Assembly: GCA_903970565.1 (NCBI GenBank) | Contig: CAJCJE010000280.1 | Coordinates: 1-7,485, forward strand | Direction: 5' to 3' | DNA length: 7,485 nucleotides | DNA from: Candidatus Melainabacteria bacterium | GTDB taxonomy: Bacteria > Actinomycetota > Actinomycetes > Mycobacteriales > Pseudonocardiaceae | In this document: in pieces, positions 6,114-7,485 of the stretch | How positions within the stretch are numbered: the first letter of the stretch is position 1 | Layout: the number at the start of each line of letters is the position of its first letter | Position numbers and translations under genes: made by a program | Notes under the pieces: generated by a model | Seen by the model: only the letters and a program-made list of their open reading frames with translations | The model's database searches: none | What the model was told of the DNA's origin: nothing

Positions 6114-6221
6114 ATGTGTATCAATCCGACTTCGGTCCGCGTATCGCAGCAAATTTATCTGTGTATTGCAGCGAATATTCGGACAAAGGTGAACTCGATT
6201 TCCGCGTGCTCGGCATCCTGA
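6114..6221 (+). CDS. Possible 35-residue small peptide ORF, not recognised
   Basis: ATG 6114 to TGA 6219-6221 encodes 35 residues beginning MCINPTSVRVSQQIYLCIAA and ending SISACSAS, with Cys at 2, 17 and 32. A weak GGAA (6102-6105) lies 8 bases upstream. An inverted repeat, TTGAT-N4-ATCAA (6111-6124), covers the start codon. Only about 20 of 35 third positions are G or C, quite unlike the neighbouring genes, so it is either a small peptide of different codon use or a chance reading of AT-rich noncoding DNA. It ends 45 bases before the dNTPase start on the same strand, where a leader peptide could sit. I do not recognise a family and assign no function. Confidence 0.25.
   Translation: MCINPTSVRVSQQIYLCIAANIRTKVNSISACSAS
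6143..6178 (+). repeat. Direct repeat with a 22-base period
   Basis: ATCGCAGCAAATTT (6143-6156) and ATTGCAGCGAATAT (6165-6178) match at 11 of 14 positions. A 22-base offset is two helical turns and puts both copies on the same face of DNA, as in tandem activator or repressor sites. Both lie inside the possible small ORF, so they compete with that interpretation. Confidence 0.4.
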
Positions 6222-6254
6222 CCGGGCGGCTCGCCGGACATCAACCGGTCGGTC

Positions 6255-6259
6255 GGAGG
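6255..6259 (+). promoter_or_regulatory. Ribosome binding site of the dNTPase gene
   Basis: GGAGG lies 7 bases before GTG 6267, an ideal gap. The ATG at 6276 would be 16 bases away, so this site decides in favour of the GTG. Confidence 0.7.
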
Positions 6260-6266
6260 CGTTACC

Positions 6267-7485
6267 GTGCACCTCATGCACGAAACCGAGCCGCAGACCC
6301 GCACGGCGCGGCGCTGGCAGCCGCCGGCCGCACCATCATCGGCGATCGGTCCGTCCTCGGCGGCCCGACACGGGGGACAGGCGGCCGGCTCGGGGGACCT
6401 GGCCGGCTCGGGGGATCTGGCCGGCTCGGGGGATCTGGCGGCCAACCCGTTCCGGATCGACCGGGACCGGGTGGCCAGCTCGCCGTTCTTCGCCCGCCTC
6501 GCCGGGGTGACCCAGGTGGTCAGCCCGACCGGCTCCGGACTGCTGCTGCACAACCGGCTCACGCACAGTCTCAAGGTGGCCCAGGTGGCCCGCGCCATCG
6601 CCGAACGGCTGACCGCGGACGCGGACTCCGCCCTGCTGCTGGACAAGCTCGGCGGCTGCGATCTCGATGTGGTCGAGGCCGCCGCGCTCGCGCACGATCT
6701 GGGCCATCCGCCGTTCGGCCACCTCGGCGAGGAGGTACTGGACCGGCTCGCCCGGCACCGGTTCGGCCTGCCGGACGGCTTCGAGGGCAACGCGCAGTCC
6801 TTCCGGATCGTCACCACCACCGACACCAGGGGCGTGCGCGGCATCGGTCTGGACCTGACCGCCGCTGTTCGGGCCGCGCTGCTGAAGTACCCGTGGACCC
6901 GCCTGCGTCATCCGCGACCGCACCCCAGCGAGATGGCGGTACCGCCACGCGGCGCGACCGAGCCGCCGGAGGCGCCCGGCACCGGATCGGCGAAGTTCTC
7001 CGCCTACGTGACCGAGATCGTCGACCTGGAACAGGCCCGGGCGGTCTTTGCCGGCCGGGTCGAGCCCTGGCAGCAGACCGTCGAGGCGTCGGTGATGGAT
7101 ACCGCCGACGACATCGCGTACGCCATCCACGACCTGGAGGACTTCCACCGGGTCGGGGTCCTCCAGCACGCCACCGTCGCCGCCGAACTCAGCAGCTGGC
7201 GCGGCCACGCGGCCGAACTGGCCCGCGTCGAGGAGGCCGAGCTGGCCGCCCAGTCGCGGCTGCCCGGCCGGTCACTGGAGTCGATGCGCCGACGGTTACG
7301 GGCCAAGGATTCCTGGATCTTCGACGCCGACGGCTTCACCGAGGCCGTGGACCTGGTGCGCGCCGAACTGGTGGACGGCCTGCTCGCGGTGCCGTTCGAC
7401 GGTTCGGTGGAGGCCGAGCAGTCCGTCGCCCGGTTCTCCACCCGCTGGACCACCCGGCTCGCCGACGGCGTCGGGGTCAGCGCCG
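6267..7485 (+). CDS. dGTPase-family dNTP triphosphohydrolase, HD superfamily (3' end outside window)
   Basis: The frame is open from GTG 6267 to the window end (406 codons), so the stop is not seen. The protein would cleave dGTP or other dNTPs to the nucleoside and triphosphate, a cytoplasmic role in nucleotide-pool control. HD-domain metal ligands are present: His100 in HNRLTHSLKVAQVAR, His143-Asp144 in ALAHDLGHPPFGH, and the last Asp in DTADDIAYAIHDLED (about 278-292). The family's usual entry segment is present as IDRDRVASSPFFARLAGVTQ (about 64-83). The HNRLTHSLKVAQVAR form points to the longer actinobacterial branch, which is usually around 500 residues, so perhaps the last fifth is missing here. 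Residues 1-58 are a poorly conserved, Ala/Ser/Gly-rich leader with three GSGDLA repeats (41-58). A Pro-rich insert follows LRHPRPHPSE (about 215-240). The nearest gene upstream is the divergent desaturase, so it starts its own transcript. Confidence 0.92.
   Translation, partial: MHLMHETEPQTRTARRWQPPAAPSSAIGPSSAARHGGQAAGSGDLAGSGDLAGSGDLAANPFRIDRDRVASSPFFARLAGVTQVVSPTGSGLLLHNRLTHSLKVAQVARAIAERLTADADSALLLDKLGGCDLDVVEAAALAHDLGHPPFGHLGEEVLDRLARHRFGLPDGFEGNAQSFRIVTTTDTRGVRGIGLDLTAAVRAALLKYPWTRLRHPRPHPSEMAVPPRGATEPPEAPGTGSAKFSAYVTEIVDLEQARAVFAGRVEPWQQTVEASVMDTADDIAYAIHDLEDFHRVGVLQHATVAAELSSWRGHAAELARVEEAELAAQSRLPGRSLESMRRRLRAKDSWIFDADGFTEAVDLVRAELVDGLLAVPFDGSVEAEQSVARFSTRWTTRLADGVGVSA
6387..6440 (+). 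repeat. Three tandem 18-base units encoding GSGDLA
   Basis: Units start at 6387, 6405 and 6423. The form is GGCTCGGGGGAYCTGGCS, differing only by C/T at the twelfth base and by the last base. They are in frame and give GSGDLA three times in the disordered leader of the dNTPase, before the catalytic domain. The near-identity points to recent slippage, and copy number may vary between strains. Confidence 0.9.

Larger units (their letters stand above)
5690..6266. other. Gene-poor divergent intergenic region, partly AT-rich
   Basis: Nearly 580 bases separate the divergent desaturase and dNTPase genes. The left part holds the desaturase leader and the 5772-5788 palindrome. The middle and right parts hold a hairpin (5850-5876), an 11-base-spaced CTGAGA repeat (5876-5881, 5887-5892), a consensus-like TTGACA at 6031-6036 with no good -10 partner, a bulged hairpin (6073-6102), a 22-base-period direct repeat (6143-6178) and one 35-codon ORF (6114-6221). 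Base content from about 6030 to 6200 is clearly less GC-rich than the genes on either side. No tRNA fold or conserved RNA family was recognised. Confidence 0.6.

Noticed and set aside
6336..7208. 290-codon open frame on the - strand opposite the dNTPase
   Set aside because: The + strand carries the HD motifs and a good ribosome site. The - strand frame has no domain.
1..7485. tRNA, rRNA, CRISPR array, insertion sequence or phage integration site
   Set aside because: No cloverleaf, regular spacer-repeat array, transposase or integrase motif was seen in any frame.

Overview
The window looks like chromosomal DNA from a high-GC Gram-positive bacterium (Actinomycetota). Third codon positions in the clear genes are mostly G or C, GTG starts are common, and every recognisable gene belongs to a family frequent in actinomycetes. 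A Nocardia-like or related genus is possible, but the sequence alone does not fix it.

Layout, left to right. (1) The acidic, Ala-rich C-terminal tail of a + strand gene that begins outside the window (to 241). (2) A + strand secreted serine-carboxyl peptidase of the sedolisin family (S53), with a signal peptide but no room for the usual pro-domain (390-1724). (3) A long GC-rich hairpin that closes both this gene and the convergent gene after it (1749-1792). (4) A - strand cyclic-di-GMP protein with the order EAL - CBS pair - GGDEF; its EAL site is degenerate and its GGDEF motif reads GGDDF (1813-3528). (5) A roughly 385-base gap with PhoP/PHO-like direct repeats and three inverted repeats. 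(6) A + strand membrane sensor domain of a histidine kinase that stops before the phosphoacceptor histidine, hence a truncated remnant (from 3913). A 38-base perfect palindrome and an 18-base tandem repeat lie near its start. (7) A - strand membrane-bound acyl-CoA desaturase with all its histidine boxes (4705-5673). Its probable terminator covers the kinase break point, and a 17-base palindromic operator candidate lies upstream. (8) A gene-poor, AT-richer stretch of almost 600 bases (5690-6266) with several hairpins, a 22-base-period direct repeat and a 35-codon possible small ORF. (9) A + strand HD-superfamily dNTP triphosphohydrolase of the dGTPase family, cut by the window end, with a three-copy GSGDLA repeat near its N-terminus.

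The genes do not form one operon. They alternate in direction, each seems to have its own control region, and no shared pathway is evident. The points most worth a second look are the truncated kinase joined to the desaturase terminator, the degenerate three-module c-di-GMP protein with PHO-like repeats upstream, the palindrome and tandem repeat at 4013-4062, and the structured AT-rich region with a possible small peptide before the dNTPase gene. None of these proves a new system.
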